From: Pararhizobium capsulatum DSM 1112
GTDB lineage: Bacteria > Pseudomonadota > Alphaproteobacteria > Rhizobiales > Rhizobiaceae
Assembly: GCF_030814475.1 (NCBI RefSeq)
Contig: NZ_JAUSVF010000001.1
Location: 2,129,001-2,193,000 of the forward strand
Direction: 5' to 3'
DNA length: 64,000 nucleotides
Part shown: positions 1 through 21,493 of the stretch, piece after piece
How positions within the stretch are numbered: position 1 is the stretch's first letter
How the letters are laid out: each line of letters begins with the position of its first letter
The notes under the pieces: model-generated
The model's input: the letters and a program-made list of their open reading frames with translations, nothing else
Databases searched by the model: none
What the model was told of the DNA's origin: nothing
Program-made: the position numbers and the translations under genes

Positions 1-35
1 TCAAGATCGATCCGGCAACCGTAAACGCCGCTTAA
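1..35 (+). CDS. rplA: 50S ribosomal protein L1, 3' end only
   Basis: Only the last ten codons and a TAA stop (33-35) are present; they read K-I-D-P-A-T-V-N-A-A. The call rests on position, immediately upstream of rplJ in the usual rplK-rplA-rplJ-rplL order, and on the typical alphaproteobacterial L1 C-terminus. L1 is a 23S rRNA binding protein of the L1 stalk. Too little is left for any motif analysis. Confidence 0.75.
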   Translation, partial: KIDPATVNAA

Positions 36-44
36 TCGAGTTTC

Positions 45-113
45 CCGGACCTTCTGGTCCGGAACAAAGATTTCCGGCCCTTCGGGGCCGGAAATTCCGG
101 GATAGAACCCGGA
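45..113 (+). promoter_or_regulatory. three consecutive hairpins between rplA and rplJ
   Basis: Three stem-loops follow each other: 45-62 (7 bp, TTCT loop), 71-94 (perfect 10 bp with a TTCG tetraloop) and 95-113 (7 bp, TTCCGGG paired with CCCGGAA). None has a clear T-run behind it, so simple intrinsic termination is doubtful. They may act as processing sites, mRNA 3'-end protection for rplKA, or pause signals before the L10 leader. The stems are seen directly; the function is inferred. Confidence 0.55.
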
Positions 114-368
114 ACTCCTGTCCGAGATTGCAGGTGGTTGTCCCTTAATCACTTTTGCCTGCATGAGATGGGTGAGACCCGGATTTCAAAACGCACGGAT
201 GTGCGGAAATTCGGTTCGAACCTCGGCTTGCCTTGTGTCGCACCCGGTAACGGGGACGCGCAGGGGACAGGATCCTCGAGCGTCGCTTGGGATCAATTCT
301 GATCCCTCGCGGCAAAGGCAAACCCGGCGGGTCCGCGATTATGCGGTCCTGTCAACTGGAGATAGGCA
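114..368 (+). promoter_or_regulatory. non-coding leader of rplJL (candidate L10 leader)
   Basis: This stretch lies between rplA and the GTG start of rplJ and shows no convincing gene. In many bacteria the rplJ leader folds into an L10(L12)4 binding site for feedback control. The position and length fit, and there are short GC-rich inverted repeats around 320-350, but I could not confirm the kink-turn by eye. A ribosome binding site (GGAGATAG) lies at 358-365. Confidence 0.4.
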
Positions 369-890
369 GTGGAAAGAGCGGAAAAACGCGAATTCGTCAC
401 AGACCTGAACGAGTCCTTCAAGGGCGCGGGATCGGTCGTTGTGGCCCACTATGCTGGTGTCACCGTCGCGCAGATGAACGATCTTCGTTCGAAAATGCGC
501 GCTGCTGGCGGCACCGTCAAAGTCGCGAAGAACCGTCTGGCCAAGATTGCCCTTCAGGGTACGGAGTCGGAAGGGATCGCAGATCTCTTCAAGGGTCAGA
601 CGCTGATCGCATACAGCGCAGACCCGATCACGGCTCCGAAGGTCGTCATGGATTTCGCTAAGACCAACGACAAGGTCGTTGTCCTGGGCGGTTCCATGGG
701 CGCAACCGTGCTCAACGCCGAAGCAGTCAAGTCGCTTGCGACCCTGCCTTCGCTGGACGAGCTGCGTGCAAAGCTGTTGGGTATGATTCAGACCCCGGCA
801 CAGCGTATCGCTTCGGTTGTTGCAGCACCGGCAAGCCAGCTTGCCCGCGTGTTTGCGGCCTACGCCAAGAAGGACGAAGAAGCCGCATAA
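369..890 (+). CDS. rplJ: 50S ribosomal protein L10
   Basis: This 173-residue protein is the base of the L7/L12 stalk; it binds 23S rRNA together with L11 and carries L7/L12 dimers on its C-terminal helix. The N-terminus [11 protein letters not shown] is typical of alphaproteobacterial L10. The start is a GTG at 369 preceded by GGAGATAG. It lies 57 bases upstream of rplL, with which it should be co-transcribed and probably autoregulated through its leader. Length is normal for the family. Confidence 0.97.
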   Translation: MERAEKREFVTDLNESFKGAGSVVVAHYAGVTVAQMNDLRSKMRAAGGTVKVAKNRLAKIALQGTESEGIADLFKGQTLIAYSADPITAPKVVMDFAKTNDKVVVLGGSMGATVLNAEAVKSLATLPSLDELRAKLLGMIQTPAQRIASVVAAPASQLARVFAAYAKKDEEAA

Positions 891-947
891 GGCGGTTTTT
901 CGCTGTTTATTCAACAAAGTTCGAACCGAACATAAGGAACTATCAAA

Positions 948-1322
<375 letters not shown>

Positions 1323-1340
1323 TTTGAGTTTACTGCTCGG

Positions 1341-1380
1341 GAGGTGGTCCGAAAGGGCCGCCTCTCTTTGATCTTTTTTT
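1341..1380 (+). terminator. rplL-rpoB intrinsic terminator/attenuator
   Basis: A 10-bp stem (1341-1350 with 1355-1364, two G-U pairs) closed by a GAAA tetraloop is followed by TCTTTGATCTTTTTTT. It sits where partial termination lowers rpoB expression relative to the ribosomal stalk genes in other bacteria. Stem and U-tract are seen directly; the attenuation ratio is inference. Confidence 0.8.
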
Positions 1381-1387
1381 GAACGTA

Positions 1388-1423
1388 TTACCCAAAAGCC
1401 ACGTGAAAACGGCTTTTGGGTAA
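1388..1423 (+). other. 13-bp perfect hairpin upstream of rpoB
   Basis: TTACCCAAAAGCC (1388-1400) pairs exactly with GGCTTTTGGGTAA (1411-1423) around a 10-nt loop. It comes only 8 bases after the T-run of the attenuator. No T-run follows, so it may be an RNase III processing site or an antitermination/anti-readthrough element rather than a second terminator. Confidence 0.6.
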
Positions 1424-1584
1424 TGGGTTCTTCAAGAGGATGGTTCGTTTCGAAGGCAGCACAGTAGTCCGCGCTGAGCGTTTTCGAACATGAACGAGTT
1501 TGAACACCACCCATGATTGACGGGATCGACTGGCCATCGGTTCCCGTCCGTTGCAGGCCCGGATGCAAAATTGAAGGAGCGACG

Positions 1585-5724
<4,140 letters not shown>

Positions 5725-5733
5725 AACAAATAA

Positions 5734-5760
5734 GGTGCGCGCCCTGTCTCGGCGCGCACC
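5734..5760 (+). other. rpoB-rpoC intergenic hairpin
   Basis: A perfect 10-bp GC-rich stem (GGTGCGCGCC with GGCGCGCACC) encloses a 7-nt loop 10 bases after the rpoB stop. The downstream sequence ATTCTCGCCC is a poor U-tract, so this is more likely an mRNA stabiliser or processing site than a strong terminator, as rpoC must be expressed. Confidence 0.6.
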
Positions 5761-5905
5761 ATTCTCGCCCTGAAGCGCCAGTCGCGAAGGGGAGGGAAGT
5801 GGACTGCATTTCCTGCAGTCATATCTGTTAAGGCAGGGGCCGACGCCCGGGAATTGTCGGCATCCTCGCTCAGCTCAGGGCAATTCGCCCGTAAAGGAGA
5901 TAGGC

Positions 5906-10111
<4,206 letters not shown>

Positions 10112-10152
10112 CGGCAGCGGGGAGGGGCGAGTTTTCGTCCCTCCTGCAACAC

Positions 10153-10187
10153 AAAAAAGCCGCCGGAGAAAACTTCGGCGGCTTTTT
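10153..10187 (+). terminator. intrinsic terminator after rpoC
   Basis: AAAAAAGCCGCCG (from 10153) pairs with CGGCGGCTTTTT (to 10187), a GC core with an A-tract/T-tract pair, so it can end transcription from both directions. It ends the rpoBC operon on the + strand; for the convergent phosphatase gene (10235-10942, - strand) it lies just past the stop and can serve as its terminator too. Confidence 0.85.
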
Positions 10188-10234
10188 GCTTTTCGCGGAC
10201 GCTGAACTGACCGGCGTTTTTCGCGCTGCGATGA

Positions 10235-10942
10235 TCAGGCGTGAGTAAGCCCGAGAACGGTGCGCAGCTCAGACTTCGCTGCTTCGAATTCAGCCTTGAA
10301 ATCGTCATGTGTCATGATGGTCTGTGAGATGACCGTTCCGGAAATGCGGCCGGCTTCGATGTCGGTGGCGTAGTGAACGCCAGCAACCATGCGGTTGTGA
10401 CCATATTCCCAGGCCCGCGTCATGATCGCTGCCTTCTGTTCAGGAACCATGTTCGACAGAACGATGCCCATTACGGTTCCAAGTGTCGTGTGGCCGGAAG
10501 GGTAGGCGCCTGACTTCGAAAGTTCGACGATCGGCTTGACGAGATCGCTGTAGAGATATGGACGCGGACGCTTCCAGAACTTCTTGGCAGGGTCGATCAC
10601 GGCGCCTTCCGTTGCGACGATACGGTCAAAAAAGGCAGAGAACTTCGGCAGGTTTTCCTTCGTGAACTTCGGGTTGTTGATCACGTTGGCGAAGCGCCAG
10701 ATTTCCTCTGCATCGTCGGCTGTCGCAAGCGCCGCTTCTTCCGGCGTGCGGGTAACCTGCAGGGTAAGAATTTCGCCCAGCTCGGCGCGGGTCTGCGCGG
10801 AATCGTCCGCTGGCGGCGGGGGCAGCAGATCAAGGAGATTGATTTCGGTCGCGTCGGCAAACGGCTTGGCGTCTTCCGCAAACACCGGGGAGACGAGGGC
10901 AATCAAAAGTGTGACGGCGAGAATGTTGGCTAGCTTGCGCAT
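10235..10942 (-). CDS. secreted class A acid phosphatase (PAP2 superfamily)
   Basis: The 235-aa product has a cleavable signal peptide (residues 1-22, ending ...S-P-V-F-A), so it acts in the periplasm, probably removing phosphate from a broad range of organic phosphoesters. All three parts of the PAP2 phosphatase signature are present: K-K-F-W-K-R-P-R-P, P-S-G-H-T and G-H-N-R-M-V-A-G-V-H-Y...D. The size matches bacterial non-specific class A acid phosphatases (PhoC/PhoN type). It lies on the opposite strand between the rpoBC and str operons, sharing a bidirectional terminator with rpoC. Confidence 0.88.
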   Translation of the reverse strand: MRKLANILAVTLLIALVSPVFAEDAKPFADATEINLLDLLPPPPADDSAQTRAELGEILTLQVTRTPEEAALATADDAEEIWRFANVINNPKFTKENLPKFSAFFDRIVATEGAVIDPAKKFWKRPRPYLYSDLVKPIVELSKSGAYPSGHTTLGTVMGIVLSNMVPEQKAAIMTRAWEYGHNRMVAGVHYATDIEAGRISGTVISQTIMTHDDFKAEFEAAKSELRTVLGLTHA

Positions 10943-11050
10943 GGCTGCTCCTTTGAGTTGGGACAGTCCGGTCTAGCAACGCTGTATTTTAACAGTATGA
11001 CAAAAATGACCCGCCTTGAGGCGGGCCGAAATATCGTTGCGATGCAGGCG

Positions 11051-11158
11051 GCCTTAGAGTTTGTCAGGGAAAAGTGGAAACCGGTTATCCCGAAAAGACA
11101 AACGCAAACAAAGGAATCTAGAGGATGTTTGGTTCAATCTGAACCAGACATTCTCTAG
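11051..11158. repeat. RIME-like intergenic palindromic element, copy 1
   Basis: This approximately 108-bp element has two imperfect palindromes: a left arm bounded by TTTGTC and GACAAA (11060-11104), and a right arm from about 11118 to 11158 (CTAGAGGATGT pairing with ACATTCTCTAG). A second, about 85% identical copy lies at 34969-35078. Two adjoining palindromes in intergenic DNA match what is known of the Rhizobium-specific intergenic mosaic element RIME1. It overlaps the stop codon of the neighbouring - strand gene by a few bases. Confidence 0.8.
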
Positions 11159-11451
11159 CCGAACTTGATGATAGCGACTTCGCCTTCGAGCGCGCCCTGA
11201 TAGGCTGAGGCATGCGGCTCTTCGTCTGGTACATCGGTAAGGGTGCCGATCTGGTCGAGATCGGCTTCCAGGAAGCCTTCCTCCGCCAATGCGTTCAAGG
11301 CCTCGCGAACAGCCGTGTCATCATCGGGCGCACGCAGCATCACGTGGATGTCGACACCCTCCTTGTCGCCGTCGTGCTGATAGGCTTTGCCGATGATGAT
11401 GAAGACCATCGGGCCGTCGAGGTTGTTGTCATTGTCGGCGGTTGTACTCAT
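11155..11451 (-). CDS. conserved acidic hypothetical protein
   Basis: This 98-aa acidic, soluble protein is one I do not recognise. The ATG at 11451 gives an N-terminus M-S-T-T-A-D-N-D-N-N; the longer start at 11490 would add 13 residues with no better ribosome site. The core F-I-I-I-G-K-A-Y and D-I-H-V-M-L-R-A-P-D-D-D-T-A-V-R-E-A-L suggests a small alpha/beta fold. No signal peptide or membrane segment is visible. It stands alone on the - strand, with a RIME-like repeat abutting its 3' end and a long intergenic region behind its 5' end. Confidence 0.65.
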   Translation of the reverse strand: MSTTADNDNNLDGPMVFIIIGKAYQHDGDKEGVDIHVMLRAPDDDTAVREALNALAEEGFLEADLDQIGTLTDVPDEEPHASAYQGALEGEVAIIKFG

Positions 11452-11530
11452 GGAGCGGTCCTTCGAAGGCTGGTCCAGCCAGCAATGCAAACAGTTGATC
11501 AGAGCGAACGGCCGGGGTGAGGAGCCTTAT

Positions 11531-11559
11531 TTGGATCGCCAGATAGATCATCTTATAAT
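11531..11559 (+). promoter_or_regulatory. sigma70-type promoter candidate
   Basis: TTGGAT (11531-11536), a 17-bp spacer and a perfect TATAAT (11554-11559) point rightward into the gene-free region ahead of rpsL. It is the best match to the housekeeping consensus in this interval. It may drive a small RNA or a long str operon leader. Confidence 0.5.
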
Positions 11560-11798
11560 GCAACTAAGTTGGGCGAATAGCCAAAATCGATTGAGAGGAC
11601 GTTTTCCACGATCCGATTCTCCTGTTGCAGGACCGGGGAATCGCGCAATTGGACGATTGCTTGATGATTCCTTAAAAGCCATACGGCCCAGCGCCGATTC
11701 AGGGGATGCGCGCCGGGCGGGGTCGTGCTATCGACCGCAAAAGCCTTGTTTTGCAGGCATAGCAGCCCTGCTGGAGCCAGATTATTTGTTAACTCCCC

Positions 11799-11827
11799 TT
11801 GACGGGGAGGGCTTTAATCAGTACACC
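11799..11827 (+). promoter_or_regulatory. possible str operon promoter
   Basis: CTTGACG (11798-11804) matches the alphaproteobacterial -35 consensus; 17 bp downstream is TACACC (11822-11827), a weak -10. It would give a leader of about 260 nt before rpsL. The -35 lies in the loop and 3' arm of a small CTCCCC/GGGGAG hairpin, so the same bases might instead form a weak terminator. Confidence 0.3.
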
Positions 11828-12093
11828 GCGCCCCATTAGAGCCCATGTGAGGCTGGCTGTTTCGGGACGACACGTTCTGAAGTTCGCCTCAAACAAGGTT
11901 CAAACGCACGCTGAAGACTGCAATGCTGCACGCAAGACGCTCGAATACGGTGTCCTCTGCTTTTTTGTGGGGCCATCTGCCGAAAGGCGGATAGGCCCTG
12001 ATTTTGCGCATTGGACGAACGTGTGAAGTCGCCGGAGACGGCACCGATCCGCCCGCAAGGGTAACGAGACAAGAATTTGCAAGGGATGGTTAT

Positions 12094-12465
12094 ATGCCTA
12101 CCGTAAACCAGCTGATCCGTAAGCCGCGTCAGGCACAGGTAAAGCGCAATAAGGTTCCTGCTCTGCAGGAAAACCCGCAGAAGCGTGGCGTTTGCACGCG
12201 CGTTTACACAACGACCCCGAAGAAGCCGAACTCGGCGCTGCGTAAGGTTGCCAAGATTCGTCTGACGAACGGCTTCGAAGTCATCGGCTACATTCCCGGT
12301 GAAGGTCACAACCTTCAGGAACACTCCGTGGTCATGATCCGCGGCGGTCGCGTCAAGGACTTGCCGGGCGTTCGTTATCACATCATCCGCGGCGTTCTCG
12401 ATACCCAGGGTGTCAAGAACCGTAAGCAGCGCCGTTCCAAGTATGGTGCGAAGCGTCCGAAGTAA
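12094..12465 (+). CDS. rpsL: 30S ribosomal protein S12
   Basis: The 123-aa protein sits at the decoding centre and controls translational accuracy. The ATG at 12094 ([10 protein letters not shown]) follows AAGGGATGG; the in-frame extension to 12004 is not used in the family. The motif [12 protein letters not shown] keeps the lysine equivalent to K43, and [10 protein letters not shown] keeps K88, so the streptomycin-sensitive state is predicted. It is the first gene of the str operon (rpsL-rpsG-fusA-tuf). Confidence 0.98.
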
Positions 12466-12533
12466 TTCGGATTTTCTAAAGGTTTCGGCGCTGCGCGAGG
12501 TTCTCCGCGTGATAAGGCGCCAGTTTAAAGTAG

Positions 12534-13016
<483 letters not shown>

Positions 13017-13046
13017 TCGACGAACAATTTCGGAAGGGAGTCCTCT

Positions 13047-15146
<2,100 letters not shown>

Positions 15147-15218
15147 CCGGAGCCTACCAGAGCTGACAGAAACAAGAGAATATCCCCCTTATAGGGGCAA
15201 AGAAACGGAGAGCCGGAA

Positions 15219-16394
<1,176 letters not shown>

Positions 16395-16404
16395 TTCTCG
16401 GCAG

Positions 16405-16433
16405 GGAAGTGGCGCGCCATAAGCGCCGCTTCC
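16405..16433 (+). terminator. hairpin after tuf, probable attenuator
   Basis: An 11-bp stem (GGAAGTGGCGC with GCGCCGCTTCC, one G-U pair) with a 7-nt loop begins 10 bases after the tuf stop. Only a weak T-rich stretch follows. The 3' arm (CGCTTCC) could also pair with the 5' arm of the next hairpin at 16488, giving alternative folds. Confidence 0.6.
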
Positions 16434-16487
16434 ACGATCATTTGTTGGTCGAAGCATGCGATTTGGATCGTATGCCTCTCGAATTGG

Positions 16488-16513
16488 CGGAAGCGCGAAA
16501 AATCGCGCTTCCG
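16488..16513 (+). other. second hairpin, tuf-rpsJ intergenic region
   Basis: CGGAAGCGCG (16488-16497) pairs perfectly with CGCGCTTCCG (16504-16513) around AAAAAT. No T-run follows. Its arms share the GGAAGCG/CGCTTCC words of the preceding hairpin. Confidence 0.55.
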
Positions 16514-16582
16514 TAGGCGTTCGGGCATTGTATCGGACGCCGATTCCGTATATGTCGCGGGTCGATTTGCAGATTCGAACGA

Positions 16583-16605
16583 ACAGAAAGCGATTTGCTT
16601 TCTGT
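16583..16605 (+). promoter_or_regulatory. hairpin in the S10 operon leader
   Basis: ACAGAAAGC pairs with GCTTTCTGT (9 bp, GATTT loop), followed by GCTCTTTG. It lies 85 bases before rpsJ. In gammaproteobacteria the S10 leader is controlled by L4; whether this stem has such a role here is unknown. Confidence 0.4.
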
Positions 16606-16689
16606 GCTCTTTGAAGCATGAGCACCCGGAAACGAAAACGAACCGCCTCCACTTGAGGCATTCGCTTAACAAGAACAAGGACAAGTCGA

Positions 16690-16998
16690 ATGAACGGCCA
16701 GAATATCCGCATCCGCCTCAAGGCGTTTGATCATCGGATTCTTGACGCCTCTACGCGGGAAATCGTTTCGACGGCCAAGCGCACGGGTGCTTCGGTCCGT
16801 GGCCCGGTGCCGCTTCCGACGCGGATTGAGAAGTTCACAGTCAACCGCTCGCCCCACGTAGACAAGAAGAGCCGCGAACAGTTCGAGATGCGTACGCACA
16901 AGCGTCTTCTCGACATCGTCGATCCGACCCCGCAGACCGTTGACGCGCTGATGAAGCTCGACCTCGCTGCCGGCGTCGACGTCGAAATCAAGCTTTAA
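16690..16998 (+). CDS. rpsJ: 30S ribosomal protein S10 (NusE)
   Basis: The 102-aa protein belongs to the 30S head and also acts as NusE in antitermination. The start [11 protein letters not shown] and the motif [14 protein letters not shown] are family signatures. It opens the S10 operon, 295 bases after tuf. Confidence 0.97.
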
Positions 16999-17011
16999 TA
17001 ACAAGGAAGGT

Positions 17012-17110
17012 ACGTGGACCTAGGTCCAACGGCTTCCCAAAACGGGCGACCCTCTGATCGGACGATCCGAGGGAGACCTTAAACCAGAGATGCGGAGGGG
17101 TTCGCCCCGA
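17012..17110 (+). other. structured spacer between rpsJ and rplC
   Basis: The unusually long 138-base gap between rpsJ and rplC contains several small inverted repeats: the perfect palindrome TGGACCTAGGTCCA (17014-17027), CCTC...GAGG near 17051-17075, and GGGGTTCGCCCC near 17096-17107. It may be a ribosomal-protein control region or processing site. There is no gene in it. Confidence 0.4.
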
Positions 17111-17136
17111 AGCTAACTCTCAAGAGGAATGAACCA

Positions 17137-17817
17137 ATGCGTTCAGGTGTGATTGCACAGAAAGTTGGGATGACCCGCGTCTATAACGACGCTGGTGAGC
17201 ATATCCCGGTAACAGTTCTGCGTATGGAAAACTGCCAGGTAGTGGCCCATCGCACGGAAGACAAGAATGGCTACACCGCAGTTCAGCTCGGTGCTGGCCA
17301 GTCCAAGGTCAAGAACACGAACAAGGCGCAGCGCGGTCAGTTTGCTGCCGCAAGCGTAGAGCCGAAGGCAAAGGTCGTCGAGTTTCGCGTTTCGTCCGAC
17401 AACCTCATCGATGTCGGCGCTGAGATCACTGCAAACCATTTCATCGCCGGCCAGCTGGTCGACGTGACTGGTACTTCGGTCGGTAAGGGTTTTGCCGGTG
17501 CGATGAAGCGCCACAACTTCGGCGGCCTGCGTGCTACGCACGGCGTGTCCGTCTCTCACCGTTCGCATGGTTCGACAGGTAACAACCAGGATCCGGGTAA
17601 GGTCTGGAAGGGCAAGCGCATGGCTGGTCATATGGGCCAGACGCGCATTACCACCCAGAACCTGGAAGTGGTCTCCACCGATGAAGACCGCGGCCTGATC
17701 CTCGTCAAGGGCGCCGTACCCGGCTCCAAGGGCGCATGGATCGTCGTTCGCGACGCCATCAAGTCCGGCACTCCGGCTGACGCTCCGCGTCCCGCCGCTG
17801 TGCGCGCAGCCAAGTAA
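17137..17817 (+). CDS. rplC: 50S ribosomal protein L3
   Basis: The 226-aa protein is an early-assembly 23S rRNA binder near the peptidyl transferase centre. The start [13 protein letters not shown] and the [16 protein letters not shown] motif, whose Gln is methylated by PrmB in some bacteria, are clear. The ATG follows AAGAGGAATG-type purines (17121-17130). It ends 12 bases before rplD. Confidence 0.97.
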   Translation: MRSGVIAQKVGMTRVYNDAGEHIPVTVLRMENCQVVAHRTEDKNGYTAVQLGAGQSKVKNTNKAQRGQFAAASVEPKAKVVEFRVSSDNLIDVGAEITANHFIAGQLVDVTGTSVGKGFAGAMKRHNFGGLRATHGVSVSHRSHGSTGNNQDPGKVWKGKRMAGHMGQTRITTQNLEVVSTDEDRGLILVKGAVPGSKGAWIVVRDAIKSGTPADAPRPAAVRAAK

Positions 17818-17829
17818 GGAGGCCCGACT

Positions 17830-18450
17830 ATGGATCTCAATGTAACCACCCTTGAGGGAAAAGAAGCCGGCAAGGTCTCCTTGTCCGACGCGATTTTCGG
17901 CCTTGAGCCCCGCGAAGACATCATCGCTCGCGTTGTTCGCTGGCAGCTTGCCAAGAAGCAGCAGGGCACTCACAAGGCGAAGGGTCGCGCTGAAGTCGCC
18001 CGCACCGGCGCCAAGATGTTCAAGCAGAAGGGTACGGGCCGCGCTCGTCACCATTCGGCTCGTGCACCGCAGTTCCGCGGCGGCGGTAAGGCTCATGGTC
18101 CGGTTGTTCGCAGCCACGCCCATGACCTGCCGAAGAAAGTTCGTGCTCTCGGCCTGCGCCATGCGCTGTCGGCCAAGCTTCGCGCTGAAGGCGTGATCAT
18201 CGTCGACAACCTGGTTGCTGCTGAAGCAAAAACCAAGGTTCTTGCCGGTCAGTTCGCTTCGCTCGGCCTCACCAACGCACTGATCATCGGCGGCGCCGAG
18301 CTTGACAACAACTTCAAGCTTGCTGCTCAGAACATCCCGAACGTGGACGTTCTGCCGGTTCAGGGCATCAATGTTTACGACATTCTGCGTCGCGGCAAGC
18401 TCGTGCTGTCCAAGGCTGCAGTGGAAGCTCTAGAGGAGCGTTTCAAGTGA
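17830..18450 (+). CDS. rplD: 50S ribosomal protein L4
   Basis: The 206-aa protein lines the exit tunnel through its basic loop ([16 protein letters not shown], about residues 66-80). The start [10 protein letters not shown] follows AAGGAGG. Its TGA stop overlaps the GTG start of rplW, implying translational coupling. L4 can be an operon repressor in gammaproteobacteria. Confidence 0.97.
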   Translation: MDLNVTTLEGKEAGKVSLSDAIFGLEPREDIIARVVRWQLAKKQQGTHKAKGRAEVARTGAKMFKQKGTGRARHHSARAPQFRGGGKAHGPVVRSHAHDLPKKVRALGLRHALSAKLRAEGVIIVDNLVAAEAKTKVLAGQFASLGLTNALIIGGAELDNNFKLAAQNIPNVDVLPVQGINVYDILRRGKLVLSKAAVEALEERFK

Positions 18451-18740
18451 CCGATCTTCGCCACTATGATGTGATCGTCTCTCCGTCGATCACGGAAAAG
18501 TCGACCCTGGTATCTGAAAACAACCAGATCGTCTTTAACGTCGCCAAGGGTGCTTCCAAGCCTGAAATCAAGGCTGCCGTCGAAGCTCTGTTCGGCGTCA
18601 AGGTTACGGCCGTGAACACGCTCGTCCGCAAGGGCAAGCTCAAGCGCTTCCGTGGCTTCGCTGGCCGGCAGTCGGACGTCAAGAAGGCAATCGTCACGCT
18701 CGCTGACGGTCAGTCCATCGACGTCTCTACCGGGCTCTAA
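18447..18740 (+). CDS. rplW: 50S ribosomal protein L23
   Basis: The 97-aa protein sits at the tunnel exit and docks SRP and trigger factor. It starts with GTG at 18447 inside the GTGA overlap with the rplD stop. Motifs I-T-E-K-S and [11 protein letters not shown] are typical of the family. It is preceded by an AGAGGAGCG ribosome site inside rplD. Confidence 0.96.
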   Translation: MTDLRHYDVIVSPSITEKSTLVSENNQIVFNVAKGASKPEIKAAVEALFGVKVTAVNTLVRKGKLKRFRGFAGRQSDVKKAIVTLADGQSIDVSTGL

Positions 18741-18794
18741 AGGTTAAACCCGCGGTTCAAAACCTCAGGGCAGAACCCATAAGGGAACAAGAAA

Positions 18795-19631
18795 ATGGCA
18801 TTGAAAAGTTTCAATCCGACGACCCCGAGCCAGCGTCAGCTGGTCATCGTCGACCGGTCCGGCCTTCACAAGGGCAAGCCGGTCAAGGCGTTGACCGAAG
18901 GCCTGTCCTCCAAGGGCGGTCGCAATAACACCGGTCGCATTACCGTGCGCTACCAGGGCGGCGGTCACAAGCGGACCTACCGTCTGATCGACTTCAAGCG
19001 TCGCAAGTTCGACGTTGAGGGCACCGTAGAGCGTCTGGAATATGACCCGAACCGTACGGCGTTCATTGCGCTGATCAACTACGCGGACGGCGAACAGGCC
19101 TACATCCTCGCTCCGCAGCGTCTCGCTGCAGGCGACAAGGTCATCGCTTCCACGAAGCAGGTTGACGTGAAGCCCGGCAACACCATGCCGCTTCAATTCA
19201 TCCCGGTTGGCTCGATCGTGCACAACGTTGAAATGAAGCCGGGCAAGGGCGGTCAGATCGCCCGTTCGGCAGGCACCTACGTTCAGCTCGTCGGTCGCGA
19301 CCAGGGCATGGCGATCCTTCGCCTCAACTCTGGCGAACAGCGCCTCGTGCATTCTTCGTGCCTGGCAACTGTTGGTGCCGTATCGAACCCCGATCACGGC
19401 AACATCAACGACGGCAAGGCCGGTCGCTCCGTATGGCGCGGCAAGCGTCCGCACGTTCGCGGCGTCGTCATGAACCCGGTCGACCATCCGCACGGCGGTG
19501 GTGAAGGCCGCACATCCGGTGGCCGCCACCCGGTTACCCCGTGGGGCAAGCCGACCAAGGGCAAGCGCACGCGTTCGAACAAGTCCACGGACAAGTTCAT
19601 CATGCGTTCGCGCCATCAGCGTAAGAAGTAA
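18795..19631 (+). CDS. rplB: 50S ribosomal protein L2
   Basis: The 278-aa protein is needed for subunit association and peptidyl transfer. The conserved C-terminal segment [13 protein letters not shown] carries the functionally important histidine. The start [12 protein letters not shown] follows GGGAACAAG. Length and order (rplW-rplB-rpsS) are canonical. Confidence 0.98.
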   Translation: MALKSFNPTTPSQRQLVIVDRSGLHKGKPVKALTEGLSSKGGRNNTGRITVRYQGGGHKRTYRLIDFKRRKFDVEGTVERLEYDPNRTAFIALINYADGEQAYILAPQRLAAGDKVIASTKQVDVKPGNTMPLQFIPVGSIVHNVEMKPGKGGQIARSAGTYVQLVGRDQGMAILRLNSGEQRLVHSSCLATVGAVSNPDHGNINDGKAGRSVWRGKRPHVRGVVMNPVDHPHGGGEGRTSGGRHPVTPWGKPTKGKRTRSNKSTDKFIMRSRHQRKK

Positions 19632-19646
19632 GAGAGGAAGTCTCCA

Positions 19647-19925
19647 ATGGCTCGTTCAGTATGGAAAGGTCCGTTTGTTGACGGCTATCTTCTCAAGAAG
19701 GCTGAGAAGGTTCGTGAAGGCGGTCGTAGCGAAGTGATCAAGATGTGGAGCCGTCGCTCCACCATCCTGCCGCAGTTCGTCGGTCTGACCTTCGGCGTCT
19801 ACAACGGTAGCAAGCATGTGCCGGTTTCCGTGTCGGAAGACATGGTCGGTCACAAGTTCGGTGAATTCTCTCCGACCCGGACCTATTACGGTCACGGTGC
19901 GGACAAGAAGGCAAAGAGGAAGTAA
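19647..19925 (+). CDS. rpsS: 30S ribosomal protein S19
   Basis: The 92-aa protein lies in the 30S head next to S13. The start [11 protein letters not shown] and the motif [14 protein letters not shown] are standard. An AGAGAGGAAG ribosome site precedes it, and only two bases separate its stop from rplV. Confidence 0.97.
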   Translation: MARSVWKGPFVDGYLLKKAEKVREGGRSEVIKMWSRRSTILPQFVGLTFGVYNGSKHVPVSVSEDMVGHKFGEFSPTRTYYGHGADKKAKRK

Positions 19926-19927
19926 TT

Positions 19928-20316
19928 ATGGGCAAGGCAAAAGCCGAACGCCGGCTGAAGGATAATGAGGCGCAGGCAGTTGCGCGCACGATCCGCGTCA
20001 GCCCCCAGAAGCTCAACCTGGTTGCCGCGATGATCCGCGGCAAGAAGGTCGATCGCGCTCTGGCCGAACTGGAATTCTCGCGCAAGCGCATCTCCGACAC
20101 GGTCAAGAAGACCCTCGAGTCGGCGATCGCAAACGCTGAGAACAACCACGACCTCGACGTTGACTCGCTCATCGTCGCGGAAGCCTTTGTTGGCAAGTCG
20201 ATCACCATGAAGCGTTTCCACGCCCGTGGCCGCGGTCGTGCATCGCGTATCGAAAAGCCGTTCGCTCACCTGACGATCATCGTTCGTGAAGTGGAAGCCA
20301 AAGGGGAGGCCGCATA

Positions 20317-20317
<1 letters not shown>
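19928..20317 (+). CDS. rplV: 50S ribosomal protein L22
   Basis: The 129-aa protein lines the exit tunnel with its beta-hairpin ([15 protein letters not shown]). The motif [11 protein letters not shown] is the family signature. Its TAA stop overlaps the ATG of rpsC by one base (TAATG). The ribosome site AAGAGGAAG lies in the end of rpsS. Confidence 0.97.
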
Positions 20318-21030
<713 letters not shown>

Positions 21031-21068
21031 CAGTCGTTCCTGGCAGCCGATATTGGAGAAGTAAAAAA

Positions 21069-21482
21069 ATGTTGCAGCCAAAGCGTACTAAGTACCGGAA
21101 GCAGTTCAAGGGACGCATCAAGGGCGTCGCCAAGGGCGGTTCCGATCTGGCGTTCGGCGAATTCGGCCTGAAGGCTCAGGAACCGAACCGCGTCAACGCC
21201 CGTGAGATCGAAGCGGCTCGCCGCGCGATCACCCGTTACATGAAGCGCGCCGGCCGCGTGTGGATCCGCGTCTTCCCAGACGTTCCGGTCACCGCAAAGC
21301 CGACCGAAGTCCGCATGGGTAAGGGTAAAGGTTCGGTCGAATACTGGGCAGCCAAGGTCAAGCCCGGCCGAATGATGTTTGAGATCGATGGCGTTAGCGA
21401 AGAAATCGCACGCGAGGCTCTGCGCCTCGGCTCCGCCAAGCTCTCGGTTAAGACGCGCTTCGTTCAGCGCATCGCAGAGTAA
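21069..21482 (+). CDS. rplP: 50S ribosomal protein L16
   Basis: The 137-aa protein is close to the A-site tRNA on the large subunit. Start [11 protein letters not shown] and motifs G-R-V-W-I-R-V-F-P and R-M-G-K-G-K-G are diagnostic. The ATG is preceded by GGAGAAG. It follows rpsC by 38 bases and precedes rpmC by 11. Confidence 0.97.
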   Translation: MLQPKRTKYRKQFKGRIKGVAKGGSDLAFGEFGLKAQEPNRVNAREIEAARRAITRYMKRAGRVWIRVFPDVPVTAKPTEVRMGKGKGSVEYWAAKVKPGRMMFEIDGVSEEIAREALRLGSAKLSVKTRFVQRIAE

Positions 21483-21493
21483 GGATAGAAGCC

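Larger units (their letters stand above)
11452..12093. other. 640-bp gene-free region upstream of the str operon
   Basis: No credible protein gene was found here. It contains a good promoter candidate at 11531-11559, a hairpin at 11793-11809 (CTCCCC/GGGGAG) followed by GGCTTT, and a second promoter candidate at 11799-11827. The DNA between could encode a small untranslated RNA of about 250 nt or simply be a long leader of rpsL. The downstream half probably holds the str operon leader. Confidence 0.5.
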
